A stretch of DNA of 64,000 bases from the NCBI RefSeq assembly GCF_019578655.1, contig NC_063259.1:12614489-12678488 (forward strand), given 5' to 3'. The stretch is from Ricinus communis (Eukaryota; Streptophyta; Magnoliopsida; Malpighiales; Euphorbiaceae). Below are positions 36,190 to 47,066 of the stretch, piece after piece; position 1 is the stretch's first letter, and every line of letters starts with the position of its first letter. The notes under the pieces are model-generated. The model saw only the letters and a list, made by a program, of their open reading frames with translations. It did not search any database and was not told where the DNA came from. The position numbers and the translations under genes were made by a program.

Positions 36190-37440
36190 ATCATATCACC
36201 AACACAACAGAATAAGCCACCATCCAACCTACGTAGCAAGGTATGGCACTAGGGCTAAGAAACAACATCATGTTGTGTCCTAATAGAAAGGTCAAAAAAT
36301 ACAGTACTGAAAAGCAAGAGAGCCATTGCAGAAATGACAGGGGGAGGGAACACTCTAGATGAGACACCTTACCTTGATCAATTAAAGAACAACCCATCGA
36401 GCATGCCAAGAAAGAGACACGCTAACACATAGGAGGGAAGACTAATGAGAAATTTGGTATATAGGAATATTAGAGGATGGGAAAGGTAAGACAATCAAGA
36501 CCCTAATATTCAAATATCAACTTCTCCCTCTCTAGATTTTTGCTAACTTGATAATCTGAGTGGGTGGACTAGTCTCCCACTAGCTTCCCATCTCACACTT
36601 TCTTTGCCTTACAAGAACGAGCATATCACAAGGATATCAAGAGGTAATAAATTTAAGTATTTATTTATATATTAAATTTCTATAAAAAATTATATATATT
36701 TTTCATAATATAAACTAACACAATTTATTATAGTGTACAGGCTACTACTGTCTCATACGTGCTCAATAAGGATCTTTAAGAATACCATAGAGTACGAGGG
36801 CTATGCATGGAGGTTTGTACCCAAAGAGATGAAGGACTTGTATATCACTGAGTTTAAGTTAGTAATTAATATATGATTAAAAATTTCTAATAATATTTAA
36901 AATTGATTAATATTGATATTTTCTTTTATTTTTTGTTTGCAGAAAATTTTCAATTGGGACCCTAAGTATGAAGAGCAACTTCGTGGGGCTTGGAATATGC
37001 AAGCAACCGAGAGATACAACAATGGTATCCGATTGGAAAAGAAGCAGGAAGAAGCCTCAGTGTGTTCTTGAAGAGAAATATGTCCACTAGACAGATTACT
37101 AGAAGAGGCCGAAGGTGAAAGCAGCCTTTGAGACCCACAACAAGAAACATCTCAATGAGGTTGCCGACCCTGGTACAGGCCTTGCTCATCACACTGTAGG
37201 GTCTAGATCAACTATCGACCACATACATGCATTAGTAATAATTGACAAATTTCACTTATTTAGTTACAAGTATTAGTTCCATTTATTACCTGTAATCAAT
37301 ATAATCTTTAATTTTTCTTTTGTTTAGGCCATCGCATGATCCTACCACTTATAAGTTATTCAAGCGATTACACAACGAGCCCAACTGGCAGTTCACCACC
37401 TGCAAGTCCTAGCAGATCCTCCTAAGTTACTTTTAGATTT
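36190..37440 (+). pseudogene. CACTA (En/Spm) Ptta-type transposon gene remnant
   Basis: Two pieces separated by an intron-like AT-rich stretch (about 36860-36942, ending TTTGTTTGCAG) resemble the plant transposase Ptta/En/Spm (Transposase_24) protein. The first has EYEGYAWRFVPKEMKDLYI. The second has FNWDPKYEEQLRGAWNMQA, TERYNNGIR, a KRPKVKAAFETHNKKH segment and HHTVGSRS, matching the family's 'FK.KS...KKNR...HT.GS.S' region in order. An upstream piece at 36190-36450 may be an earlier exon. In-frame stops are present, so no functional protein is made. The Ptta protein usually accompanies the transposase in CACTA elements; the DDE transposase itself was not found. Confidence 0.55.
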
Positions 37441-37947
37441 ATAAATAAAATATAATTATTCATAATATTTTAATTTTATTTGTATATAATTAATTTTATT
37501 TTGCAAATTATAAGATTTTGTGGAGGCACTCACAACTACTGCATTTCAACCTAGTGAGGGTTGTCTGAATCTCCACCAACTAATATGTCATAGTTATTCG
37601 TCTACATCATTGACGATGAGAAGAAGCAATACATCTATGACCTAGAGCCAGAGGCGTGCACCTTCATCCAACCCTATAGCTTCAATAGTTCGAGCGCCAC
37701 TTCTTTTGATCAATAATGGTTGGCAGTTAATCACGAGCTTTGAGTGGAGTTGGACTTGGACTACAGCACCCAATAACGAGCTTGACTAGACGATGCAAGA
37801 CATGGTACGCATGTTTGGTGCTGGTATTTTTCCACTAATTGGGCATGCTCCACCAAGCGATGCTTCTAGCACTTGTAGACCCGATCCTCTAGTTGACGAT
37901 CAAGGTGACTCCTCCTCTTCCACTATCTCTTATTAGACACTTACGAG

Positions 37948-37948
<1 letters not shown>

Positions 37949-37997
<49 letters not shown>
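37949..37997. repeat. (TA)n microsatellite
   Basis: An uninterrupted run of about 24 TA units, following TTACGAGT and ending before TTGTATATT. Confidence 0.95.
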
Positions 37998-38000
<3 letters not shown>

Positions 38001-39117
38001 ATATTATAACATTTTTATTTGTAATTGATTAGTTTAATTAAATCTATTTTGTATAAAATCAGTTTTATTTTGCATATTTTTAATTTATTAATTAGTAAAT
38101 TATAATCACAACAATATCTCTCTATAATAATACTCTATATGGTCATAAAAATTTTCAATTCCAATTTGAGCTAGTTATAAATAGTAATAAACTCTATATT
38201 CTAATAAGTATAAATTTTTTAAGTTCCGCCTTAAGAAAATATTCATCTATATAGTAATATTTTTATATATAATTTTTTTAAAAAATATGGTATGCTATAT
38301 TTTGTCTTACTGTAGTATTAGTTTGTCTCATTAATCTTCTTTATATAATATAACAAAATATTAATTATCTTATCTTTGGTTTCTATCATCTTACTAATAA
38401 GATTAAATATTAAGTTCAAAGAAAAATTTAGTACTCAAACCTCTCTTAACTTATAACCTCCGCACAGTCATATATTTTAAGGTAAATTTCAAAATACTGT
38501 AATGTAGGTTGACGCTTTTTTACTTAAAGGATGGAGATATTTTTTGTATCAAAAGGAGTACCGCGTGTTCTTTTTTAGCATTTTTTAGGTACATATTTAT
38601 GTTATTATTATTTTTTAGCATAATTTTTCATGTATTTAATATAAACTATTACTAAACCATGATTTTATAAGCAATGTGTCATCTATCAATGCCTCAAAAA
38701 ATTAATAAATATATTAAATTTTATTTAAAAAGATTATTTCTTCAATTTGATTAAAATTAAAAAAATATATAGGTTTTAATTATTTGTTATGATCATAAAA
38801 TATTTAATCATATGCTAAATTAAATAAAAATACTTAATTTATTAAATATTTATATTACCATTAATATTTACAATCTAAAAAATGAGAAAAATATTGAATA
38901 TATCTAAAAAGTACTAAAAAAATAAAACACATGTTACTCACTCGATATGAAAAATACCTCTATCTCTCAAGTGTAAAAGTGTCAAACCACATGATTGGTT
39001 TTTGAACTTTATCTTAAATTTTATTTAATCCTAAGTGTATGACTATAAAGAGGTCATTCTAAAAGTTATATTCTAATTCATTATCAGAAACTATTAAAAC
39101 ATATAAATTCTGCATTT
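37998..39117. other. AT-rich DNA without gene
   Basis: No coding frame, LTR or inverted repeat recognised. The composition is very AT-rich, with low-complexity A/T runs. Confidence 0.6.
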
Positions 39118-39395
39118 AGCGACGAAATAACGACAATAAAAAATAATTAAAAATTAAAATAGCAATGGATAAGCGACACTATTTATTAAATTAAAAGTTA
39201 TTTAAAATTATTATCGATGATTTAGCAACGATATTTAATAATTTTAAACAATAAAATAAATTTACCAACAATATAACAACGACTAATTAACATTGAAATA
39301 ACGATGATTATGTATACCAACGGTTTAGCGATAACAAATATTTGTCGCTAATGTGAAATACATTGCTAATAGCGGTTCTTTTTCTTTTTGTTGTG
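39118..39395. repeat. CACTA-like terminal/subterminal repeat region
   Basis: Repeated short words of the type TTTAGCGACGAAATAACGA, TTTAGCAACGA, GGTTTAGCGATAA and TTTGTCGCTAATG appear in both orientations. They end in a reverse-complement start CCACAACAAAAAGAAAAAG at 39395. A CACTACAAGAAAAA-like tip followed by 'TAGCGAC' subterminal repeats is typical of plant CACTA elements. The partner tip was not identified. The gene remnant at 36190-37440 may belong to the same element. Confidence 0.45.
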
Positions 39396-40043
39396 GATTC
39401 CTAACTTTATTATTCTTTTAATTAATTCTATATATGTAATTTATTCTTTTAGATTATTTATTTATTTTTTTATTATTTTAATTTTATGGATATTTTATTA
39501 TTAATTTTTAACAGTGCCAATGCTTTATAGTGTAATTAAAAAATTGTTAAAAAAGTCTTTAATATGATAAAACTAAAAATTTAAAGATTCAATAAAACAT
39601 AACTAATGTATTTAAGATTTAGAAAAATAGTAATTTTATGTAAGAGGACTCAATAGAAAAAAGTGTAAAAATTCAAGGACTAAATACTGCATTTTATCTT
39701 TTATGTTTATAAATAAATAAGGAATTATTTTATGTTGAATTATTAATTAAATGAAATTTTTTAAAAATATAATATGAGTTAAATGAAGTGAAGAAATATA
39801 TATTAAATTTAAATAAAATCTAATAAGAGAATAATATAATATTTTCTTTTTCTAATTAATGCATATTTTTAGATTTCTAATTCGATAGATTTTAGTTATT
39901 TTTTATTTTTTTAATATTATTTTAATAAATTTCTATTATTTTGAAGATTAACTTTAAATAAAATTTTATTTATCTTATAAGTTAAATGAAGTGAAGAAAT
40001 ATATATTAAGTTTAAATAAAATCTAATAAGAGAATAATATAAT
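39292..40043 (+). repeat. 752-bp tandem duplication, copy 1
   Basis: Starts ATTGAAATAACGATGATTATG and repeats nearly base for base from 40044. It contains the CACTA-like tip (to 39395) and a sub-repeat (GTTAAATGAAGTGAAGAAATA) at about 39778 and 39979. Confidence 0.92.
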
Positions 40044-40794
40044 ATTGAAATAACGATGATTATGTATACCAACGGTTTAGCGATAACAAATATTTGTCGC
40101 TAATGTGAAATACATTGCTAATAGCGGTTCTTTTTCTTTTTGTTGTGGATTCCTAACTTTATTATTCTTTTAATTAATTCTATATATGTAATTTATTCTT
40201 TTAGATTATTTATTTATTTTTTTATTATTTTAATTTTATGGATATTTTATTATTAATTTTTAACAGTGCCAATGCTTTATAGTGTAATTAAAAAATTGTT
40301 AAAAAAGTCTTTAATATGATAAAACTAAAAATTTAAAGATTCAATAAAACATAACTAATGTATTTAAGATTTAGAAAAATAGTAATTTTATGTAAGAGGA
40401 CTCAATAGAAAAAAGTGTAAAAATTCAAGGACTAAATACTGCATTTTATCTTTTATGTTTATAAATAAATAAGGAATTATTTTATGTTGAATTATTAATT
40501 AAATGAAATTTTTTAAAAATATAATATGAGTTAAATGAAGTGAAGAAATATATATTAAATTTAAATAAAATCTAATAAGAGAATAATATAATATTTTCTT
40601 TTCTAATTAATGCATATTTTTAGATTTCTAATTCGATAGATTTTAGTTATTTTTTATTTTTTTAATATTATTTTAATAAATTTCTATTATTTTGAAGATT
40701 AACTTTAAATAAAATTTTATTTATCTTATAAGTTAAATGAAGTGAAGAAATATATATTAAGTTTAAATAAAATCTAATAAGAGAATAATATAAT
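40044..40794 (+). repeat. 752-bp tandem duplication, copy 2
   Basis: Head-to-tail repeat of 39292-40043 with about one single-base deletion visible (near 40600) and very few other changes. The sub-repeat recurs again from about 40730 to 40930, so the block reads A-B-b-A'-B'-B''. An unequal crossover through the 200-bp B repeat would produce this. Confidence 0.9.
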
Positions 40795-41306
40795 ATTTTC
40801 TTTTTCTAATTAATGCATATTTTTAGATTTCTAATTCGATAGATTTTAGTTATTTTTTATTTTTTTAATATTATTTTAATAAATTTCTATTATTTTGAAG
40901 ATTAACTTTAAATAAAATTTTATTTATCTTATATTTATTTATAAATTTTAATTTATGGATTTTAACTATATATATATATATAAAAGTGATAAAAAGATGC
41001 AAACAAAATTTGAAGTCGTAATTTAGAGAAGGGCAAAGAACATTCCAAGCACCACCCACCCCAAATTTAGAGTCAGCCACTTGCTGGATCATTTTGACCA
41101 GATAGCTTCCCCCCTAAAAGAAAGAACAAATATATAATATATAATCATATAATAATTAAAAAACAAATAAAAATAAAAGTGTCTGTCTTGGTGATAGCTA
41201 ATACGCGTGGAAGACACGCACCAATACTGGAAAAGCTACTATAATTACCGATAGTTACTCTCATCCTCAACCTCCACTACTGGTCAAACATTCAATCTCT
41301 TGGCTC
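40795..41306. other. AT-rich DNA without gene
   Basis: No gene recognised. It includes the end of the third B sub-repeat (to about 40930) and a short (TA)n at about 40970-40982. The part from about 41000 is less AT-rich and is probably the ancestral upstream region of the CDPK gene, before viral insertion. Confidence 0.45.
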
Positions 41307-41818
41307 TCCAATATTGCCTTTGCATGTACTAACCGAACACAAAGGATGTCCCATTCTTTTCCAAAAAGATAATTACACACACCTTAAATTAATAATAATA
41401 ATAATAATAATAAAGTGGTTTTGTTGTATCAAAAGTCACCTATGTTGTTGCAAGTAATTTTAAGTTTAAAAAATTTGAAGTTGTATTCTTATATTTAATA
41501 TAGTTTATGTATATAACATGCAATACATATGCTATTATTTTGTTAAATTAAACAAGTACTTGATATTTAGATATATTATTTCATCCTATCTTTTTTAAAC
41601 ACAGTACTAAAAATTAAATTATTTATTAATATATATGGGAATACAAGATAATTTTATGATACGAAAATATATATGTCACATGTCAGTAAATTATGTGTTT
41701 GTTTATTTTTTTAATAAATAAAAGGTCAAGTAAACTATAAATGTATAAAATAAGAATATAATTGCCTATTTATATTCACCAAAAGAGTCATTACTCACCT
41801 AATATAGAGAAATGGAGT
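41307..41818 (+). repeat. Host direct duplication, left copy
   Basis: The 512 bp starting TCCAATATTGCCTTTGCATG and ending GAGAAATGGAGT recur at 51188-51696 in the same orientation. Visible differences are few: a few fewer AAT units in the right copy and isolated substitutions. The two copies bracket the whole viral locus. Confidence 0.93.
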
Positions 41819-42087
41819 TCCATGCTCCAGAGTGAAATCTAACCAAAGACTCTGTATTTTGACCAGGTAACCTCTGTTTGAGAATACCCCCAAAATGGAA
41901 CAATTTAACTTTTTATCAGACAAAAGTAAAATTTTAGCAAAATTATCTGGAAATACAACAAAGAAAGAATTCAAAGCAGCCTTGGAACAAGCTTTGTCAC
42001 AAGTCTCTGGAGATAGTGACAATGAAGACTCTGGAAGCACTAGTGATTTATTTAAAGCAATAGTTTGTTCAGTTTGTTTAATAGAAT
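41819..42087. other. Scrambled viral fragments at the left edge
   Basis: Three short pieces are joined. 41819-41896 copies about 43981-44053 (RNase H region, same orientation). About 41896-42044 copies about 42559-42711 inverted (end of the 395-residue ORF). About 42045-42087 copies 48836-48877 (movement protein region, same orientation). The patchwork is typical of template switching or end-joining during pararetrovirus integration. Confidence 0.85.
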
Positions 42088-42490
42088 AGATAATAATAAT
42101 AATAGAAGAAGAAAAGAGAAGAATTAAGTAAATAATTTAAACTTTTATTGAAAGAAAATGTTACAAAGAGAGATAGTAGGGAAGATAGTTCAAGCATTCA
42201 AGTGATGCCTTCTTACTTCTAATGTACATCTATTTATAATAAGAAAAACTATACTATTCGGACCTCAAACAATTTTGAGTCCGTTACATTATTAATTTGT
42301 CAAAAAGAAAACAGTAGTTGTCTGCCATCTTGTTCAATTTGTCAAAGAAAAGATTCTTTGTCCGCCACTTGTCCATTCTTATCGACTTGTTTTGTCTTTT
42401 TGTTTTGTCCATTCTTCAAAAGATGCTTGTTTATCTTCTTGTTTCGTCTTTCTTTGTCCACTTGTGAAAAAGGAAAGATTCCTTGTCCAT
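42084..42490 (-). promoter_or_regulatory. Viral promoter/poly(A) region, downstream copy
   Basis: Minus-strand TATA box TATAAATAG at 42238-42230 is followed about 80 nt later by AATAAA at 42149-42144. The segment, extending to about 42581 inside the adjacent ORF, closely repeats 49268-49766. A poly(A) signal just downstream of the transcription start is the arrangement that gives pararetroviral RNA its terminal redundancy. Confidence 0.8.
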
Positions 42491-43678
42491 TTAGTCAAAA
42501 ATAATGTCATAATTGTCGAGTCCATAGCAATCATCTTCATTTTGAGGAGTAAAACTTGGTCCACTAGTGCTTCCAGAGTCTTCATTGTCACTATCTCCAG
42601 AGACTTGTGACAAAGCTTGTTCCAAGGCTGCTTTGAATTCTTTCTTTGTTGTATTTCCAGATAATTTTGCTAAAATTTTACTTTTTTCTGATAAAAAGTT
42701 AAATTGTTCCATAGATTGACTCGTGCCAGCTATCATGGGATTCTTTCCCACAAAATGCTTCAAAACAGTTTCTTTATTAGCTTGAATGTCTTTGCAGTTT
42801 GTCCACCATTTGACACTATATTCTCGAACTAAGCAGGCAATAGAATTTACATTTGGAAAGGGTTTATAGGGTTTTACCTTGAATTGCCAAGAAAATATCC
42901 AAGGTAGGTTAAAAGTTTCAGAAAAAATGATCAATTTGTCATGTTTAAGGATGGGTAATTTTTCTTTAAAGATAGTAAATCCTTCCATAATTTTAGTAGG
43001 TAGAATTTCTGGGCATAATCCAAAATAGGTCCACCAATCAGAAAACCAATTGGGAAAGGTTTTCGAGTTGGTTTTGTGAAACATAAAGAACCAGGAATGG
43101 TTCCAATTTCGAAGATAAAAAGTATAGTACCAGGCTTTTTTGTAATCAAAATAATTGAAACAAGGAGGTGTAAAGGTAACAGAAAATTTTTTGGTAGTAT
43201 AAGGATTTTGGTTCCAGTCGGTTAGGGTAAGGACTTTCAAAATTCTGCATTTTGAATAAGAAATTTTTTCAGGAACGTCTTTATCAAAGGAATGTTCAAT
43301 TTCTATTGAGTGAGTGTCCAAAAGGATAAGTTCGTAAAAAATTTTTAGTTTGTACGAACTTTCAGGAATGAAAAATTGTCCAGAGAGAAAAATATGTTGG
43401 AATAATTGTTGGTAATTGGGATTTTCCAAATTTCCATTGAATATTTCGCTTTCAAGAATAGTTACAATTTGGTGTTGAGGTTTTGTGAAATATTTGGGTG
43501 GTTCGGTTTTAGAAGAACCCGGTTTTGTAACAGCTTGTAAAAAGTTGGATGGTTTAGGTGGGGTAGAAGGAGTTTTGTCAAGTATTTCAAATCTGTTGGT
43601 AGATACCAATGAAGATTGTCCAGATCTTCTAGCCGCAAAATCGGCTGGAGATAATTTTTTCTTAATGGGAGTGCCCAT
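42491..43678 (-). CDS. Viral ORF after RT, unknown function (395 aa)
   Basis: An uninterrupted frame of 395 codons starts at ATG 43678, six bases after the RT/RNase H stop, so it would be expressed from the same genomic RNA. The N-terminus is basic and serine/proline-rich. The centre is very rich in aromatic residues (WFSDWWTYFGLCPE, then VKWWTNC). The C-terminus has an alanine/lysine helix (KEFKAALEQALSQV) and an acidic end (SGDSDNEDSG). It shows no enzyme motif. Its place matches the translation transactivator in some caulimovirids and the second ORF of florendoviruses, but I see no sequence proof of either. The open frame despite age suggests recent insertion. Confidence 0.75.
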   Translation of the reverse strand: MGTPIKKKLSPADFAARRSGQSSLVSTNRFEILDKTPSTPPKPSNFLQAVTKPGSSKTEPPKYFTKPQHQIVTILESEIFNGNLENPNYQQLFQHIFLSGQFFIPESSYKLKIFYELILLDTHSIEIEHSFDKDVPEKISYSKCRILKVLTLTDWNQNPYTTKKFSVTFTPPCFNYFDYKKAWYYTFYLRNWNHSWFFMFHKTNSKTFPNWFSDWWTYFGLCPEILPTKIMEGFTIFKEKLPILKHDKLIIFSETFNLPWIFSWQFKVKPYKPFPNVNSIACLVREYSVKWWTNCKDIQANKETVLKHFVGKNPMIAGTSQSMEQFNFLSEKSKILAKLSGNTTKKEFKAALEQALSQVSGDSDNEDSGSTSGPSFTPQNEDDCYGLDNYDIIFD

Positions 43679-43683
43679 AAGAA

Positions 43684-45027
43684 CTAGCTTGATTTATTTC
43701 CCTGCAAAAATTCTCTTGTCAAAAAATCAGGCAAAGAATTTGAAGAACCTTTAATATACTCAATATCAAAATCAAATATTCCTAAAAGTGCTTGCCATCT
43801 GGCAAAAACTTGTTTTGAAATAAAATTTTTAACATCTTTTTCCAAAATATTTTTTGCAGCACTACAATCAACACGTAGTAAAAAATGTTTTCCAACTAAA
43901 TCATCTTCAAATTTTGTAATACACAAAACAATTGATAAAAGCTCTTTTTTAATAGTAGAGTATTTGGATTGGGTTTCATTCCATGCTCCAGAGTGAAATC
44001 TAACCAAAGACTCGATTTTGACCAGTAACCTCTGTTTGAGAATACCCCCAAAACCTAAATCAGAGGCATCTGTTTCTACTATGAGAAAGGCATTTGGATG
44101 TGGTATGGATAGACAAGGTAAATGACGAATTTCACATTTAATAGTTTGTACGACTCGAGTGTGTTCATGGGTCCAGGGTTTTGGATTTTTTCTAAGACGA
44201 TTGAACAAAGGTTTACAGAGGATTCTAATATCCTTAAAGAAATCAGATACATAATTAAGGCATCCCAAAAATCTTTGAAGTTGATTTTTGTCCTTAATTT
44301 CATCAGAAAATTTGGAAGTAAATTCCAAAACTCTTGAAATAGGTGAAACATTATTTTCAAAAATTTCATGTCCAAGAAATCTAATTTTTGTTTGACATAG
44401 TTTCATTTTAGGTGCAGAAACTACTAAACCATTTTGTTTAATTATATTGTAAAACTTATGCAAATGAGAAAAATGTTGTGCTAATGAATTTGAAAAGACT
44501 AACACATCATCAATGTAAACAATGGTAAATGATTGATGATCATGAAAAATATCATTCATAATTCTCTGGAATTCAGATGGTGCATTTTTTAATCCAAATG
44601 GCATGACATTCCATTCATAATGACCGAAAGGAACATTAAAACCAGTTTTATAACGATCCTTTTCATCTATTTGGATTTGCCAAAAACCAGATTTCATGTC
44701 AAACTTAGAATAAATTTTTGAATCATAAAGTTTTTTCAACAAATCTCTTTTGTTAGGTAAAGGGTATCTAATCCATTCTAAAACTTTATTTAAAGGTTTA
44801 TAATTTATGAAAAGTCTGGGTACACCACGTTCTCTTTCTGCTGCATTGAAAACATAAAAAGCAGAGCAGCTCCAAGGAGAACTAGAATTACGAATTAACC
44901 CTTTTTGTAATAATTCATCTATTTCTTTCTTACAATGATTTTCAAGTTCCGTGTTCATATGTATAGCATGTGATTTTGTTGGTATGTCATTTTCAGAAAA
45001 ATCTTTAACATAAGGTAAAGATATCAC
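43684..45027 (-). pseudogene. Viral reverse transcriptase/RNase H (447 codons open)
   Basis: RT motifs in order: LINxxxSPW region (residues 45-53), FINYKPLN (73-80), KFDM with catalytic Asp110, VMPFGLKNAPSEF (141-153) and YIDD at 171-174. The connection is followed by RNase H starting at VETDASDLGFGG (Asp320) and continuing to LPDFLTRE near the end. It copies viral RNA into DNA in the cytoplasm. The domain itself is open, but just upstream the same frame has a TAG near 45092, and the protease lies in another frame. The polyprotein is therefore broken and this copy is scored as a pseudogene. The start shown is simply the first ATG after that stop. Confidence 0.9.
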
Positions 45028-45167
45028 ATGTTTTTTCCTATTCCAAAAAGCATTTGGGACAGGTGCACATAAGTCTTTAGTAAAGAGATTCTAAATATCT
45101 TTTATTTTGGCTTTTGTCACGTCAAGGTCTAACTCTTCTTTAATCTTTAAAGATAAGATTTCTTTGT

Positions 45168-45563
45168 TTAAAAAAGCGATTTGTTTTTTCTTTTGACTAA
45201 TAAGATCATTAAAAACGCGAATTTTTCTTCAAAACATTTATGTCCTTTTCTTGCTCGGGAGAAGATGAATTTAAAACAAATTTCTTTTCCTAATAATCTA
45301 GTTTTGATACCATGTGTGTCAACTGTGAAAGGATAAAGTAATGCTAAAAAGGAGTTCCAAGAATAACGATGTGAGGATAGATTTTTTATTAGAATAAAAG
45401 AAGTGTAAAAACATAATCCATCATTACAAATTTTAATTTTAGAAAGCTTATAATTTATTTGCATTCTTGAACCATCGCCAGTGATGTAATTTTTCGGTTG
45501 TTTTTCAAAAACTGTAGGTACAATTCCTTCTTGTATATGAGTTTTGGTCCGCTCCGGAATCAA
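45168..45563 (-). pseudogene. Viral protease C-terminal part, frameshifted
   Basis: This continues the aspartic protease that begins at the end of the coat-protein frame (DSGAD at residues 485-489 of 45505-47013). The shift occurs within a few residues of DSGAD. The body reads RMQINYKLSKIKICNDGL and LLYPFTVDTHGIKTRLLG. A further frame slip seems to affect the segment after 'LIKNLS', where the inverted copy has the family-typical 'ILGTPFL'. The protease would process the polyprotein. In the inverted duplicate at 49778-51179 this region is in one open frame. Confidence 0.85.
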
Positions 45564-47013
45564 CTAAAGCAATCGTCTTAATTTTAAAATCATTTATAAG
45601 AATTCTAACAAAAATAAACCATTTATGAAAATTTACTCTGGTAATATGAGCTAAAAATTCATTAATATGAGAATCATTCGTATTTTCGGAGGACTCAGCA
45701 ATATCTATATTTTTCCTATTTAGTTCCAATTTTAAAATTCTTTCTTTGAAATCTAAATTTTTATTTTTTAAATTATTAATTTCTTGTTTTATATTTTTAA
45801 TTTCTTCTTGTAAATCTTGAATATTAGGTGTAGAATTTCTAGAAGATTTTGAGTCAAATCTTTGAAAAATTTCTTTTAAGTTATAAGGAATAGATTCAGA
45901 TTTTTGAGTTTCGTTATGCAAAATAATATCTCTTAATTTTAAAAAGTATTTTTCTCTATCAGAAGGGTCATTAATTTTGTCAACTAATTCAAAAAGATCA
46001 GAAAGGGTTTCTTTTGTTAAAACATTTAAAGTTGAATTACAATAAGGACCTGTACAAATTCCAGGACCTTCACATATTTCAAAATCAGTATTTGTAGAAG
46101 ATGAATCACTTAGAATATTTAAATCATTTTCTTCAAAATCACTTAAATCAGAATTTCCAGGATCTGTATCTGATAGTAAAAGATTAAGCATTTGATCTTT
46201 AAGTTTATCAGAGATGTCTAAATTATTGATTTTTTCCTTCATCCTACATTGGGATTTAAAATGACCAACACGACCACATTTGTAACAGACAGGAGGGCCT
46301 TTCTTTTTATTATTTTTATTTTTATTTTGAGAAATATTTTTGGATGAAGAAGGTTTTTGAAAATTCGAAGTATTTTTTCTATAATTTCTATTAGAAGATT
46401 TTCTTTTCAAATATTTTTTAGGTTTTGAGGAAGGGGCTTGAATACGTTCATAGTCATATTGAAAACAGAAATCTCCTAACTCCTTTTTAGATTGTGAAAA
46501 TTCATTTTTAATTTTGGCTTTTAATTTCAAATCAGTACACAAAGTTAAGCCTTCATTATTAATAAAATTAATAATTTCTCCATAGGTTAAAGTATCATAA
46601 GGAATAGTATTTCCATAAAAATCTCTAATCTTTGTTCTAACTTTTTCAGCGAATAATTTAGGTAAACCAGCAATAAATCTTTCTTTCCAAAAACTATGAT
46701 TACAATCAGTTCTAGAGAAAACTTTTGTTAAAAAGACATCTTTGTACCAACGAAAATCTTGAAGTTTAGGACAAGTTAGATTTGAAAGAATTTCAGAAGA
46801 TCGAATTTGATATTGATTAGGTTCACCAACAAAATATTTTGTAATAGCAAAAAGTAAAGTTGCTACAGCATCTTCTTCTTCAGTTTGAATAGATGTTTGA
46901 TTTTCAGTTTTTATTACTATTTTCCTAGCATTTAAAATCCTTGATTTATCTTCTAAGGAGGTGTAATTATCCCACCATCCTTTTAATTGACCAGTGAAGC
47001 CAGATATTAACAT
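45505..47013 (-). pseudogene. Viral coat protein with zinc knuckle, start of protease
   Basis: The open stretch has 502 codons. The N-terminal part has the capsid pattern GQLKGWWDNY (residues 8-17). A basic, asparagine/lysine-rich segment (195-240) precedes the CCHC knuckle CYKCGRVGHFKSQC (243-256). An acidic/serine stretch follows, then a coiled-coil (IQDLQEEIKNIKQEINNLKN) and the protease active-site DSGAD at 485-489. The upstream part of the coat protein lies in another frame (47067-47858), separated by a frameshift near 47040. The coat protein packages the genome; the knuckle binds RNA. The frame ends soon after DSGAD because of a shift. Confidence 0.88.
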
Positions 47014-47066
47014 CTGAGCTATTTTTTATCGATATTATTTACAGATCCGGCTCTGCACAGCCATGG

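Noticed and set aside
41895..42089. A separate small plus-strand gene
   Set aside because: It is an inverted scrap of the viral last ORF joined to other viral scraps.
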